Under the pieces are notes generated by a model, which was not told where the DNA came from, searched no databases, and saw only the letters and a program-made list of their open reading frames with translations. From Steinernema hermaphroditum (taxonomy: Eukaryota > Nematoda > Chromadorea > Rhabditida > Steinernematidae), in NCBI GenBank assembly GCA_030435675.1, contig CM059625.1, forward strand, positions 13,950,001-14,014,000: a stretch of DNA of 64,000 nt, in the 5' to 3' direction. Shown one piece after another: positions 1 through 14,000 of this stretch. The stretch's first letter is position 1. Each line of letters begins with the position of its first letter. Position numbers and translations under genes: made by a program.

Positions 1-111
1 TTTCGAGAACACTATGGAACTCCAAGGAAAATATGCTATGGATCTGCTGATGAATTCTTGAGCGTTGTGATCGTGATGCGAGAGAGTGATCGGAAGCGTG
101 CTGCGTGTTAA
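1..111 (+). CDS. possible 3' end of an upstream gene, unrecognised
   Basis: A frame is open from the first base to a TAA at 109-111. It would encode 36 residues beginning FREHYGTPRK and ending ESDRKRAAC. It could be the last exon of a gene to the left, 77 nt before the CCT start. I recognise no family, and an open frame this short can arise by chance, so this is only a placeholder for edge sequence. Confidence 0.22.
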   Translation, partial: FREHYGTPRKICYGSADEFLSVVIVMRESDRKRAAC

Positions 112-187
112 TAATGTTATCGTTATCGTGTTAGTGTTCGTATTTAAATGTCAGTTTGTGTAGAGTCACCCGTCATCAGCAGAAAAC

Positions 188-2262
188 ATGGCTCTTCCAA
201 TCCCGAAATCCGGCTACTCCCGTTTCATGAAGGAGGGAGCTAAGGTAAGCTGATAATTCGTAATTGTCTTTACACAATTGGTCGTATTATAGCACTTCAA
301 AGGAGCAGATGAAGCCGTCTTGAGAAACATTGAAGCGTGCACTGAGCTCGCCAACAAGCTGCGCACAGCTTTCGGACCGAATGGAATGAACAAGATGGTG
401 ATCAACCACATCGAGAAGCTGTTCGTCACCAATGATGCGGCCACCATCCTCAACGAGCTTGAGATCCAGCACCCAGCCGCTCGTTTGCTTGTGCTCGCTG
501 CTCAAATGCAGGAGAAACAAATCGGAGACTACACGAACTCTGTTATTATTTTTGCCGCAGACTTGCTCGAACGTTCAGCTGAGCTTCTTCACATGGTATA
601 GAGCCGTCTGCGAATCAGTTCGTCATTGTGATTGTAGGGACTGAAACCCGTCGAAGTTGCCGACGCTTATGATATGGCATTCAAGCAGCTGGAGAAGGTC
701 TTGCCTTCAATGGTTGTACGGACAGCTTCTGAATTGCAGAATCTCGATTCTGTTAAAGAATTTTTGAAGGCCTCCATCTCGTCTAAGCAGTTTGATCATC
801 AAGATTTCATTACTGACCTCGTCGCCAAAGCCTGTGGTAAGTTTTTGCAGAAATCATGTTGCTAGAATGTTTCACAGTGTTTTCGTCGTTCTCAAACGTA
901 GTCCGGTGTCGTTCTCAAACAAGGGCCCATCTGTAAACCATTCAAACCAAACAAACACTTGTATTAACAGTTGTAAAAATGCGCGTTTTAGTGCAAACCG
1001 TCCCGAAAAACAGCTCGAACTTTAATGTGGACAGCATCCGTATTTGCAAAATCATCGGCTCGGGAGTCCAGTACTCGCGTGTCATGAACGGAATGGTTTT
1101 CAAGCGCGGAACTGAAGGTAGTGTGAAGAAGGTCGACAATGCCCGTATTGCTGTGTTCGCGTGCCCTGTGGATGTTACTCAGACAGAAACCAAGGTAATA
1201 TCCGTGCGAATTGCTCTATGAACATCCACCTTGCAGGGAACTATCCTTATGAACACTGCTGACGACCTGAAGAACTATGCCGTCACTGAAGAGGGTGAGG
1301 TGGAAGGCCAGATTAAATCACTTGCCGAAGCCGGTGTCAACGTCATTGTTGCCAATGGAAAATTCGGAGATATCTACCTTCACTTCTTGAACAAGTACAA
1401 TATTATGGCTGTCCGCCTCACCTCAAAGTTCGATCTGCGCCGATTGTCCCGCAGCATCGGAGCTCAGCCTCAGTCCCGTCTTGTATGTTGAACGTCTGAA
1501 TTCAATAGACAGTGCCCATATTTTCAGTGCACTCCCTCGCCCGATCTCCTTGGTCAGTGCGATCGTGTATTCCTGGAAGAAATCGGTGATACTGATGTTA
1601 CCGTCTTTGACAAGGATAGCGAGCATGGAAATATTGCTACCATCATTGTTCGTGGATCTTCGCAGTCCCGCATGGATGATGTTGAACGCGCCATTGACGA
1701 CGCTGTAAATACGTACAAGGCTCTGTCAAAGGATGGCAGGGTATGTGCTTTCAGTGTGTAGTACATACGTGATATACGTATTTATAGTTGCTTGCCGGCG
1801 CTGGAGCTGTTGACATGCGTGCTTCTCAGCACATCGAACAGTGGGGTAAGGGCATGTCCGGAATTGAGCAGTACGGAATCAAGAGATACGCTCTCGCTCT
1901 CAGCGTTTTGCCGAAACAGCTCGCGAAGAACAATGGTCATGAGCCGACCGTCTTCCTGTCCAAGCTGATCAAGGCCCACCAGGGCAGCAACTGCGATCAC
2001 GGAATTGATCTCATCACCGGAGATGTTATGGACGCCGTCACTAATAAGATATACGATCTCTATGCTGGCAAGCTCTCGTGCTACCGTCTGGCCACTGAAG
2101 CCGTTTCCACCATTCTTCGAGTTGATCAGGTTTGCTTGCCCTTTGTCGACTAAATCATGTAACGCACTATTGTAGATCATCATGGCCAAGCAGGCGACAG
2201 GAGGACCGAAGCCCAGAAATCCGCTCCCCCAGGATGGAGGCGATGACGATGGTATGGCTTAA
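188..2262 (+). CDS. cct-8: T-complex protein 1 subunit theta (CCT8), cytosolic chaperonin
   Basis: Eight exons join in phase: 188-244, 293-595, 638-836, 971-1194, 1237-1482, 1528-1740, 1788-2129 and 2176-2262. They give 556 residues, the usual size for a CCT subunit. CCT is the ATP-driven double-ring chaperonin that folds actin, tubulin and other cytosolic proteins; theta is one of its eight subunits. Visible signatures are GPNGMNK at about residue 47, GDYTN at about residue 97 (family norm GDGTN), and GAGAVDMRASQHIEQWG near the C-terminus. The N-terminus MALPIPKSGYSRFMKEGAKHF is typical of theta rather than of the other subunits. The start is the first ATG of the frame and no stop interrupts the splice model. 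The tail ends GGDDDGMA. The Gly-to-Tyr change in the nucleotide loop is read directly; whether it matters is unknown. Confidence 0.96.
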
Positions 2263-5200
2263 GACGCGAAGATTTGGATGGTGGCTACTTCGATGATCTA
2301 CAATTGCTTGTATTCTGCGTGTTATGTTTGACTTTTTAACTTGTTGCCTGTTGTTGCTTTCATTGTTTTAAAGTTGAAGGCCTTCATTTCTCGTGTGGAA
2401 TACGTCTCAAGCCTTTCTTTCAAGTCATTGCCGAGTTGAGATTGCCACTGCCACTGGCTTACCGGGGAAATGCTGCCAATACTACACTCCAAGCAATGTG
2501 AAGTGATGTCTCGGTGCCAGCCTGAAGTCATGGTGCTTATGGTCACTCGATTAAGGTCGGCGTACAACACACTTGTTTCTGATTTCTTTGTGGATGTGAC
2601 CTTCATTGCTTCAAATGGGCGTGCAATAAGACTCGCTAAAGTGTAGAAATCCGATTAGAGTCGTCGTGAATTGAGTAGGAAAAGTAGGATACTGCAATGA
2701 CCTTTAGAATTATCAATCGTATGTTGTTATGAAATGCGTTTCTGAGAGCAGTTGGCATTCTGTCACTTTTCGACACTTTTCTACCATATTCTATGCAGTA
2801 CATTTAGCATAACGCTTCGCGAGCAATCGACAGAGCGAAGAGGTGAAAGCGAAGGAGGATGCGAATGTGCCAGGCGGCGCCGTTCTACGCGATTAGTGTG
2901 TATCGTGCTCCATTCGCCGCGCGCAATTCTTTGCTTCTCCAAAGACAAATGCACATCTACACGATCTAAACAAAACTGGATGCGAATTCGTCGGAACGAA
3001 ACCAGTCAGATCTTGGAATCGACAAAGTTAAAATAATAACAGCATCGACCGAACGATGACAAATCATCAATTTGGTCATAAGTGGGTGTCATCCAGTCGA
3101 ACATACTTTCAGTTGGCATGCTTGAAGAATCCTGTAAATAGATATACGTCGAGATAGGATGGCATTGATGAACATTACGGTAGTTGCCCAAAGTTGCCTT
3201 TCTTTGGGTATTGGAATGCACAACCAGATAATCTCTAAAAATCCAAAATTGTCATAGAGAAACACACGCAAAGAAGTTGCGCAGCAGATGCGTCCCCTCT
3301 CCGTTGATCACCACCAAATTCCCACAATTTCATCATCACCCGAATTGTTCTTCTTTTTGCATGTGCTCTTTCGTTGCTGTCTGCTCGCTATCTAAGGACA
3401 CGCGACCGAGAGCGACCCGTTATCGTTATCGCAACTCCGCAACAACGACCAACGAGCGAACGTCGGCCGACTGACCAACGGAGTTGTTTTTTACGCTCCC
3501 CGGGTGGCAAGCGCGATTCCCGCACTAAAATGTAAATATGTTGCTTGGTTCGTCGTGGTCGTTTTCGACGGCGCTTGCTTCGACGACGGCCAACGGCTAC
3601 TCAACGGCTAACACGGGATGGCGGCGTCACCCTCCGTTCAAGGGACACCGCATGATACGAGTGGAGCAAACGAAAAGCTATGCACTGGAACCGACCGACA
3701 GCAAATAAAAACAAATCGCATTTTGTGTGTGCCGATGGACGCGAGTCGAGCACGAGCACAAGCCCTGAAATGTTGCAAAGCAGAGGAACGAGGTTGAGAA
3801 TGGTGGATTTGATAGATGTGAAAGATCATTTGACATTACCAGAAAGACGTACAATAAATACCAATTAAAGCAAAGCATATTTTGGCCAACTTCTTCTCGA
3901 TTTAGGAAGCGTACATCTTTTCACCCCTCAAAGTTGATGCTCTTATATTCGTAACTGATTAATACCGTATTCCATATATCCTATGTTCCAACATCAAAGA
4001 TTAGTTCACTGGATTTTAAACGTCAATTTGTTTATAATATCGGTTACCTGCGTGACTAATTGTAGGGAAACCCGAACAGCATCTCATTGACGCTATAAAT
4101 TCAGACGAATCTATCTCGGTCACTTCGAGTCGTGCACACGAACCTTTTTGTGAGTCTTCGTGTCGAAGTGCAAGGTTGATTTTTTAGTTATTATGTCATA
4201 CGGACCATTGGTACCATAAATTGACTGCCCATGATTGTTTTTCACATTTTCTCGGCACCTATTCTGTCGTTTGTATTTCACATTGTACTCTACCTTTATT
4301 GGTCGTTCTTCTGATATATAATTCGTCAGACGAAGCTACGTTAGTTTTTTTTTATATTTATGAGCAATGTTGTGGGCCATTTTTTCGTTGTCATTGGATG
4401 CATCGAAGTGAGCCCCTGTCTGTGTGACGCGTATCCCATGTGCTTAGCCCTTACAGTGGCTTCATGGTTCAGCCTCGTTCACACAATGTGCAATTCCGCA
4501 TTCGGTTAAGAACAACAGCATTCCGATTGTTTTGAGAAAACAGATTTCAATGCGCATGCGAATGTTGTAATGTTGCATTTCACAATTTCGTGTTGCACTT
4601 TGAGATGACCAAGATCCAGGTCAGTTAGGGGCTTTAAATGGCTCATGTTAACGATTATTCTAGAAGTGAATAGACAAGCATTAGGCTATCTCGTTACTAG
4701 GACATGTTCATCTGGTTTATGTCCCAAAACTGTCAGCCTCATCTAAACAAGAACAGTTCCTAGTAAGCCGTTCTAATTTGCAACCTTTTGAAGCATCTAG
4801 AAAAATGACCGGCCGAGGAGGCCACTTATTGCCGACATATACAGAGAACTAAAACAGCGACGATGTTTACTCAATTCACTCTCAACTTTTTGTTTGGATT
4901 TTAGCGGCGTCCGAGTGAGATAGCGCCAAATGTTGACCACTCGCCGCGGTGCAGAGGCTCATTTACATAAGTTAAATAAAAATCGACCGATTTACGTTGT
5001 GCCATTTCCAAACATACCGCATGCAAAAGAAAACATTTTGTATAGTCCGTCATAGGACGAATCCCGCACTGCGATCATTGTTCGCTGCCGTCTCTAATTT
5101 AAATGCACTTTCGCCGGCGGTAATTAAAATGAACAGAGATCGTGCCACCCGGTGAAGTCGCAGTTTCAATAATCGGCGCATTTCCCGACCACCATCGTTT

Positions 5201-7821
5201 TTAATAAAAAAAAAGAAATAAAAATGAACCAATTATGGAGAGTGCAGTAGCTATTAAAAATGATGAACGGTTTTCTAATCACCGCGCACATCGTGATTAC
5301 TGTATTTTGAATAGACTTGATAAAATGACTCGCTTCCGGGCGTGTTGAAAAGTGTGGTCCGGCCTTAGGGCGATTTCGGAAAGTGACCATTTGCGCGTCG
5401 CGTCCTTTGCGACATCATCATCTTCTCCATTCACCCTTTTCACTTTCGTCTCTGTCGCGTAGTAGTTTTTTGAGAACGACATGTGACGGCGATGCGTTCT
5501 CCGCGGCTGTCTAACTTCTCTGCTGTCCATTCGGCACTCTCTCCGCCGCCACGTTCTCTTGGCGTCGCGGGGGGCGCGAGCCAAAGAATGAAACAGAGAT
5601 ACATACGCGAACACACTTTTTGCGGACGAAAACATTCCTCGCTCACGTCACTATTTTGCAACTTCCGTGATCTTCTCCGCTTCTGGAGATGCGGCGAAAT
5701 TCCGGCTAATGGATAAACAGACCGTAAGATCAGAGGGTTCATGACAGAGATGGGGGAGGGTACTTGGGACTAAAGATCACCGGCCGAGCTGCAAAAAAAT
5801 TACCGTAAAGAGGTTCTCAGCGCTAGATATCTCACACTTTTCGATTAAAATCAGGTTCCAGCAGACATACTAGAAGAGCTGATAACCAATCATAACAGTA
5901 TCTATCTAGTTTACACAGAAATAATCAACCCCTTCTTGAATTATCAAGCATTCTGAAGAAACCTCAATTAGACAGGTGCTGTCTTCGGATACGGTAGTCC
6001 GCACTCTTTAAAATCGAATGTTAATCCTCATATTGTTGTTTATGAAAAGCGGTAAGGAATTAACTTAAATCCTGCATATCGGCTTCCCGGAAAGGTATAT
6101 GCTGCCAGCTGTACGATTACGGCTTCCGAAGAGAATGAATGACAATGATACATTACAACTTGACATTTGCATAGTACATGCGAAGCTACATTTCACAGAC
6201 GTCGTTTTGCACTTTTCATACGGTATTCTGTGCCTTCCAATGCTGCTCGCTTCGTAGCATTTGGGAGAGGCCCGATGAAGAGGCTGGAGGTTATGGATGT
6301 GATTGCGTGTGCCTGTGTGAATGTGTGTGGACGCTGGCTCGCTCGGACTGGGATGCCAGTCGGCGGACTCGGCTGCGTCAAAAGCGTATCATCCCGTACC
6401 AGTGAAACCGCAAACGATCGTCCCCGGCGTGAGCAAATCAACAAATCAACCAATACACATACACGCGCGTTCGAGCGGCTACTGAAAACAAATATGTTGA
6501 ATATATGTACAATTTTCGACGGAATTGAAACCGCATTAGTGCAAGCAGCAGTGCGTGGCGCCGTCGTTCCAGCGCTACGGTCATCTTCACACCCCTTAAG
6601 GGGACGACGACGCCTGTTTTAAAAAGTGAAAACCGCGAAACGGTCACTTTCTCTTTCGGGTCTTGGTTTATCTTTTTAACGAAATTGCGATCATCTCTTC
6701 GCATAGTCATTATAGCGCTATGCAGCCTGGAAACTGTCGACAATGGGAAAACCAGCTCGGTCTCCTTATGAAATGCATTTTTAAACAAGTTTTTGCTTTC
6801 TTTCGCTCTCTTGTTCCATACGCTCACACATAAACACAAACCATTGTTTTGCCCATGCTTTATTTGATGTACTGTAATCGGGAAGACGAGATGCTGCCGC
6901 GGACAGGATCCTGCAGGTGGGCGCGAGAAAGGTGCAGAACGGGAGGAGAAGCCGAACATGGTTCTGCCCGTTCCTATTGTGTCATGGCCATGGCTGGAAC
7001 CCAATCACCCTTATTGTTATTCAGTGCTTTGGGAAAACATTTGCGGTAATGATCGTCGTGACTGCGAGTGCGCGAACCGAGTTGTGGTCGGAACGGGTTA
7101 CGGTATTCGCCTGTCGTTTAGGCCCTTTAGGCCATTGAGCTATTGCATATCGAGGTGCTGAGGGTGGGAAAAAAACAGCTGTCGCTGTGTGTGGTCGTTT
7201 GAGTGGTCAGTCATAAAACTCTTTCCGGTTGATGAGGACCTCCCGGTCGGTTCCAAGCGGTGCCGCTTGACGCCACGTACGTCCGGCCGGTGCTTGATCC
7301 ACCGCAGCTGGACGACAAGGACGCAAGCGACAAACAAACAGACATGGGTGGCTGTAATCCCCTGAGGTGTTTTTTGGTGTTGTTGTTGCTAGGAGTGTTT
7401 GCATGCGAGTGTCGTTGGACGGGCAGTCGCGGTCACCGACTGGTACACAAACAAGCCTATCCCGAAACATCCACCATCCCTTCTCCTGGGCTCTCCACGT
7501 CTCTTACCACAGCGTTCTTTTTCTCCATGCGCACTCTCACTCGCCGGCCGTCGGCGGCGTCACCATCATCGCCGCTGGCCACGCCATAGCCCAGCCTCCC
7601 GCCGCTGACCACCTTCGTCAGCTTTTCTCGGCGCGTGCGCCGTTGGCCTCTGGAACCAAGCACGACCATCTTTGAACGCAACAAAAAACATCGCGCGCAT
7701 GCTCTTTCTCCTCTTCGCTCTTGTTCGCTGAACCGCCCGCCCGACGGGTTAGTGCCTGCAAGCGAACTCACCAAGTGAGATCAAAAAGACACAGCTCCTG
7801 ACCGCCGCCCACATATTCACG

Positions 7822-7852
7822 ACACCCTTAAGGGTGTTCTACCCCTTAAGGG
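7822..7852. repeat. adjacent CCCTTAAGGG palindromes
   Basis: A perfect 16-bp palindrome, ACACCCTTAAGGGTGT, lies at 7822-7837. CCCCTTAAGGG follows at 7842-7852. A third copy, CCCCTTAAGGGG, is at 6592-6603. Looser versions are near 8144 (TTAAGGGTAC), 8191 (CTTAAGGGGTGT) and 11997. The shared core is a TTAA flanked by C-run and G-run. It could be a factor-binding palindrome or the footprint of TTAA-targeting (piggyBac-type) elements; the sequence alone does not decide. Confidence 0.5.
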
Positions 7853-8297
7853 ACTGGTTCCGTGTACTGTAGCGCGATTGTTCCGCGGGCTTCTCATTCA
7901 AAGGGAACGTCTTCGGTTTTAGGCTTTGAAAGGCCCGCACGGGAGTGCTGTATATATCGGCATTTTGGTATATGTCTCACGCATAAGTGAACAGGCTTGT
8001 ACCGGGTGGTACTCGGCTACAGAGAGCTCGCGGTGCGGTGGCGACGGGCTCGGCTCGTTCGATGTGCATGTCTGTGCGTTTTGCATGTTTAACTCATTTT
8101 GTTACATTTGCGCAATCTGCTAAATGGCCCTCCTGGCGCTGCAGTTAAGGGTACAACGAGCCGGTTCCAATACCCTTTTAGGATCTTAAGGGGTGTCCTA
8201 AATGACTCACTACATGTCGCGTTCAATTGTCTGTTACCGTAATCATATTACCCGGGTGGATGTAGCGGTCTCCACCATTGAGGACACGTGTTTCGAG

Positions 8298-8314
8298 TGA
8301 TCACTTGGTGATCA
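8298..8314. promoter_or_regulatory. inverted repeat TGATCAC-ttg-GTGATCA
   Basis: Two perfect 7-bp arms are separated by 3 nt. The spacing resembles a dimer-binding site. It lies about 2.8 kb upstream of the zinc-finger coding start. No function can be assigned. Confidence 0.3.
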
Positions 8315-11089
8315 TATAGTGTGGGTGTCCGTTTTTTGCCCAGGAGGGAGGGCTGGCATTTGTCGTTCTGTTTCAGCCTAGCACTACCTCACACGGAATT
8401 CAAAAGTTTTATCGGTGCTGTCCGTCGCCGATGGCCGGAGGGGGCGGCCCTTCCTCTCTCAATCGCATTTCTGTTTTCTGATGACTGACCTGTTGTTTAT
8501 TGGGCCTTCGGTTCCTGCTGACCACCGGCTCCCTAACCGGCCTTTCCCTTCTGTCCAGCCGTTTTTTTTCTGCTGAGTAATCAACTTTTGGGGTGGCCGG
8601 CGACGAAACGCCGAAAAACGCCTATGAGCTGGGCGGAAGATCAAGGGCCGGTTTCACCCAAACATCATTAAACACTGCTACTGCTATTTTGGAAAACAGG
8701 TACCACTCATGGTAGGTAGGACGGCTGCGCATACGCGCAGAATGCATATTTGTTTTTGTTTACGGCATGCGCGCACCTCTCGGCTTTCCCCTCTGGAATG
8801 TCCCTCCCCTCATTCCACTTTCGTTCGCTGTTTTAATTGGAAAATAGGCGCGAACTCTCTCAGATGATTTCTCGCTGACTATTTCTGCTAATACTGCAAG
8901 AATACGCTCGAATGCCAATGCGCCGCCACTTGTACCGTAACCCATATGTGGGTGTTTTATGGTATCCGTTCCTTAAATAATTCGCATCAAATTTCACAAT
9001 TTTTTTTTCAATTGAGACAGTCATTGGGAAAAAAGTTTGTTTTGCCCAAAGGCCAAATTTTATTTTTGTTTATTTACTCTGTTGACCAAGCGAGTGCGCG
9101 ATGACGGTTTGCATGAAGAATTCGCCTCTGATCGGCCTGTGTGACCATCGCCGTACTGGTACCAGCTGGTAGCAACTGTTTGACCATGTAGGCGTCACTT
9201 TCACTTTTCACTATTTATTTATCTATTTCATTATTTATCCTATGCAAGGCGACAAATCCGTGCGAACGGTGTTCGTCGATGCGGAGGTGCCAGCTACTTG
9301 GAATAATGACCGAAACGACACGTCTGTCCGTGCCAGACGTCTACTGTCGTCTCGGCGTCGTTTGGTGCTCGTGCTCTTTGCCTTCCGTCGTTCGTGCTTC
9401 TTCGTGCCCGACGACGTCCTTTTGGCTGCGCCGCCGGCCAACACGTCGGCTGTCGGCTATGCATGTTCGTCGTGCGGGCGGGCGCATCCAGGCATCGGTG
9501 GCCCGCGCGCTGCCGGTGCCAGGTTGTGTTTGTTTGGAAGGAGCCGAACAGTTTTTGTTGCAATTCAAGATGGCCAGGGCAAACACAACGAAAAAGGCGT
9601 ACAATAGCCAATGCAAAGGGTGCGAACGCAGGCCTCTCTTGAATGATTCCCTCCGAAGCTCCACCCCCTTTTCGCACCTGCGCTCCGCCTGTGACCAAAA
9701 CACGGTCGGTGCCACCCTTAGAAGTGGACGCCGGGGTGGTCTCCGGATTGATAGGATGAAAGCGACCGGGATTTCGAGATAAATCCGAAATACAAGCTAA
9801 CATCTCCCGTCTGGTGCTTCTTTGTGTGTTTTGGGAGGAGACGTAATCTGTTTCTGCCTGCGGGTGGCGAAAATGTGGCACGAAAGGACACGAGTCGGCG
9901 GTGCTAGGTGCAACTATGCGAATGTTTCTCGATTGTTGTCATTTGGCGCAAGCGAGAGTGAGGCGGGGACTGAGGAAGTCGAGATGGCACGGACTGTCCC
10001 CCTTAGCACCTTGCCTCCCCTCTTTTTTGTGTGCCTCTAGTGTACCCACTGCAATTAATTGGATCGCTGGAATTCGCTCGTTTCTTGGCGTGTGTTGCCA
10101 TCACCTTGTAGTTATTCTTATCACTTATGTCTCGCGTGTTTTTTTCTCGTGGGTGGTCGTTCGGAAGGCATTCCGGGGAAGATCGCCCACGAAGGAAGTG
10201 CGCAAGAGAGGAGCGCTGAGTGGAGTGAGCAACTGTTGTTGTTATTTACAAGCCGTAGGCGACGCGTTGTAGCGTTTTGCATGGCCCCTGGAGGGTGCGT
10301 TCCAAAAAAGGGAAGTACGACAACGACAACGACTAGTGGAGATAGGCGGTGCGCGAGATCGAGAGACTGAACGGGTAGGGCAGAGCAGGCCAGGAAGGGA
10401 GGGAGGGAGAACGGGAACCCCACAACAAAAACAACAACAACGCCGCTGCATCCAGCGCTCGTGTTGCAGAGCTGCTTTTTGCGCACTCCTATAACCGGGA
10501 ACGCCGACGACAGCGCTGAGAAGCCAGTCGACTCGCTTTTTTGACCGAAACCTACCCGTACCCCCTTTGGCTCGTTGTTGCGGTCAGTTGCTAACGCGAG
10601 CGCTACGCTTCTTCAACACCTTTACCGTACCCCATTGGTGGTTCGTGACCATTGAGAGGGCTTTGTGCTCGGTGAATGTGTCTGAGTACACCGTAATTTA
10701 TGCGTTGTTTACGCAGTCATAAATACGCCCCTTACGGCAAAACGTGCGCTTTTCTCGAAACGATAAGATGTTTTTTAAGAGAAAGGGGCGGAGTCATTGC
10801 AAGTGAGGACATGCTCATGTTCTTGACCACTCGCTAGCCGCGCTGGTTTGATTTGTTTACCGCTAGCCATCTCTCTTGCGCAGAGGCGTTGTTTACCAGG
10901 GACACATACCAAATACACACCAACTACCACACTCCCAGCATTGGCGTCATTGGCATTTTGTTGACAACCTCGAGAGTAATGGACTATCGCGCGAATTAGT
11001 TTTCCAGAAGTAACCTTTCTTCCTCTTGCAGAGTTTCGGGCGGCCTGGAAGAACGTTATTTATTCCTGCGATTCTCCACATCGCAGAGC

Positions 11090-14000
11090 ATGCTGGTTGA
11101 AGCTCTCCAGCCACAGGGCGTAACGCCCAATTACCGTACCTCTATCACACCGCTTGATGAATCCGTAAGTGGCGATCAAAAATCTATCGCTGCGAAATAT
11201 CACACCACTATTTCAGGATTTGAGTGATGCGAGCGACAGGCGAAGTTGCCCAAGCGTGGACTCATCAAGTCAGCTTGTAAGTTTTGATTTTTTAAGTTAC
11301 AGTAACCGATCTGCGTTAGTCTGTGCAGATCGCTCCGCAGTCGGAATTCTCCAGTGCCAGCAGCGATCTGAGCTCGAGTGACCCCAGTGAGCACCAACTC
11401 TCCCCGCAGTCGTTCACGGAGGAGATGATGGACAGCAAGTCGTCCGATGGTTCTACAGGGCCACCGTTGCTGACCGACGAGCGCAGTGAACAAAGTCCGG
11501 AACCGCCGAAGCCGAATGTAGTGAGGAAGAATCCTTCGAGCCAAGTGGAAAAGAGACATATATGCGACGATTGCGGCAAAGGCTTTCCGTATCTTTCGAT
11601 ATTGGAGTCACACAAACGGTGCCACACCGGCGAGAAGCCCTTCCCGTGTCATTTCTGCAGCAAAAAGTTCGCTCAGAAAGCCACTCTTCAAGTCCACGAG
11701 CGAACGCACACGGGCGAGCGACCGTAAGTATTTGCATTCCTAAGCGAAAACAAGATTACGGTAGGATGCTAATTAGTGTAATTCAGGAACTGCGCGGAGA
11801 GCGTATTTTTCTCTAAAAGCCGAACTACGGTATTCAAAATAACTCTGCAGCGGTGGCTAAATAACAGCAACCTAATTAAGTGACCAAGACAAACATGTTG
11901 TGGTCATTTAATGAGATCCTGCTTTCTATTCGAATGGGCACCAGCAATAGGTGACCATGACACGCGGAATTTCGCTGAAATGTCATGCTTCCTTCCTTAA
12001 GGGGAAACAAATTGCGACTTCATGAGAATTCTTGCACACTTTCTATTTTCAAGAAATTGCCCGAACTTGTTGTTGAAGAGGTGGGACTAGGAGCTTAGGA
12101 CTCGTTCGGTTGGGGTCAAAGACTGCGCAGTGGGACCGAACGCGTTGTTTTGGTGTTTGAACGTTCTTTGGACTTGCATTTGTGGCAATTTCCGATGGAA
12201 CTTGTTGACCGTGAAAAGTAGCAGCAGGGGCGGATGTCGGAGGAGAGGCTCGGCTTTCGATGCTGAGCACGATAGCTCATCAAAAACTAATCCAGCAATA
12301 AGCAAATAAGCTGTCATGACGATATCAGGAAGCAAGAGTTCATTAGATGCTGCTGGAACAAATCACTCTGCTTCAGCATTAATGGAAAAGTCATAGACAG
12401 TCTACGCACGCCTACGGATTGGCAGTGCGGTTCTAAAAATAGATTTGACCCTTGATCGATACAGGGCGCCAAAATAAAGTTGACATTTTTAGGTACAAAT
12501 GCAAATACTGCGAGAAAACGTTTGCTCAGTACGGAACGAAAACAGTACATGAGAAAAGCGCTCATTTAGGTAAGCAAAGTGGCGCGCTGGTCAAAACAAA
12601 CATCCGAATTCTTAGGCATTCGCAACTACAAGTGCCCAAAGTGCAGTAAGTGTCTCTCGTCGCCGTCGGCACTTTACACACACAAGAAGACGCACGGCGA
12701 GAAGACCTTTCACTGCGAGTTCTGCACCAAGACCTTCACACTCAAGAACTACCTGAAGCTGCATGTCAAGCAGGTCCACGGTCAGAACGAGCGGAAGCAC
12801 GTGTGCAAGTACTGTAACAAGAGCTTCGCCTACGCCGGCAGCCTCCAAGTGCACGTGAGGACGCACACAGGCGAGAAACCGTACACGTGCAAGTACTGTC
12901 CGAAGGCATTCGCCAGCCAAGGCAATCTGCAGAGCCACGAGAGGACGCACACCGGCGAACGACCCTACAGCTGCAATGTGTGTGGGCGAGCGTTTATTCA
13001 GGTTAGTATTATTTATTGAGGTTTCGACATCGAAAAGCTAAAACTATTTCATTTGTTGTCTAGCCAAATACAGACACTTTATTGAGAGTCGAGAGCCTGT
13101 ATGTGACCAGGCGATAACCGCCGATTATGAGAACGTAAACAAACAGCAATGTTGCAGAAATCGCAGTTGACCGCACACGAAGCGACACATGCCTATGTGA
13201 CTGACGGGAGCGGTGAAAATGGAACGGCAAAGAAACAAACTGACTTTGTGTGCAAATTCTGCGGAAAGCGCTACGCATACGCCTCGTCCCTCTATGTCCA
13301 CACACGCCTGCATACCGGTGAACGGCCCTTCAGGTTGACTAACATTTCTGTGCTTAGCACAATGAACTCTTTAAGATGCGGCTACTGCGATAAGAGTTTC
13401 ACCAATCAGGGCAATATGCAAGTCCATGAAAGAGTGCATACTGGCGAGAAACCGTGAGTTCATACGTTCTTACCGTAACCCTTTGTATTAGTTTCAAATG
13501 CAACACATGCGATCGTCGATACGCTCAGAAAGTTGGACTCAAGATCCACATGGAACAGTGCCAGCAGTTGTCCAACCAAAGCAAAAATGGCAGCATCACC
13601 CACGAAATGAGCAACATCCACCAAGTGGAACATGAGGATAAGCTTTCCGATGCCGGCAAAACAGTCGACCTGTTCTCGATTTTCCGTCAGTTATGATAGA
13701 GGCGACAATGTTTCAGAAATGTTTTTTCAGAGAACCAGATGAAGGCACTACCGAAAATGCCATATCCGATGTCACTTGCACCCAGCGCTGCCACCACCGT
13801 ATCTTTCCCGCAAGACTTAATCAATCCGCCGTTTGGTCTCAAACTGCCAACTGTCCCTGCGACTCTAGCCTACAGTCCGGCTACCGCTCCGCTGATCTCG
13901 AACGAAAGTTCGCTGCTGTCGAATCTGTTGTTTCCCGAAGACCTACTTCTCAACTCGAATCTCGCCATATCGTCTGTTCTCAAGACGCCAACCGGCCAGG

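Larger units (their letters stand above)
2263..11030. other. long stretch with no convincing gene; probable 3' UTR then regulatory DNA
   Basis: The first few hundred bases are probably the CCT 3' UTR. After that I see no chain of open frames joined by usable splice sites on either strand. The longest open frames, in the GC-richer 9.2-9.9 kb part, overlap one another in several frames and have biased composition, so I treat them as chance. The right part holds CCCTTAAGGG palindromes, a TGATCAC inverted repeat at 8298-8314 and CAA/GTT-rich runs. It ends at a 3' splice site just before the zinc-finger gene, so it may contain that gene's promoter and noncoding first exon. Confidence 0.5.

Noticed and set aside
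9235..9881. Several open frames of 70-195 codons on both strands
   Set aside because: They overlap one another in many frames within GC-biased sequence and show no splice partners or family motifs.
13334..13375. Reading the zinc-finger exon straight through this 42-nt segment
   Set aside because: It is open and a multiple of three, but it has GT and AG ends and would wreck a finger that splicing restores exactly.
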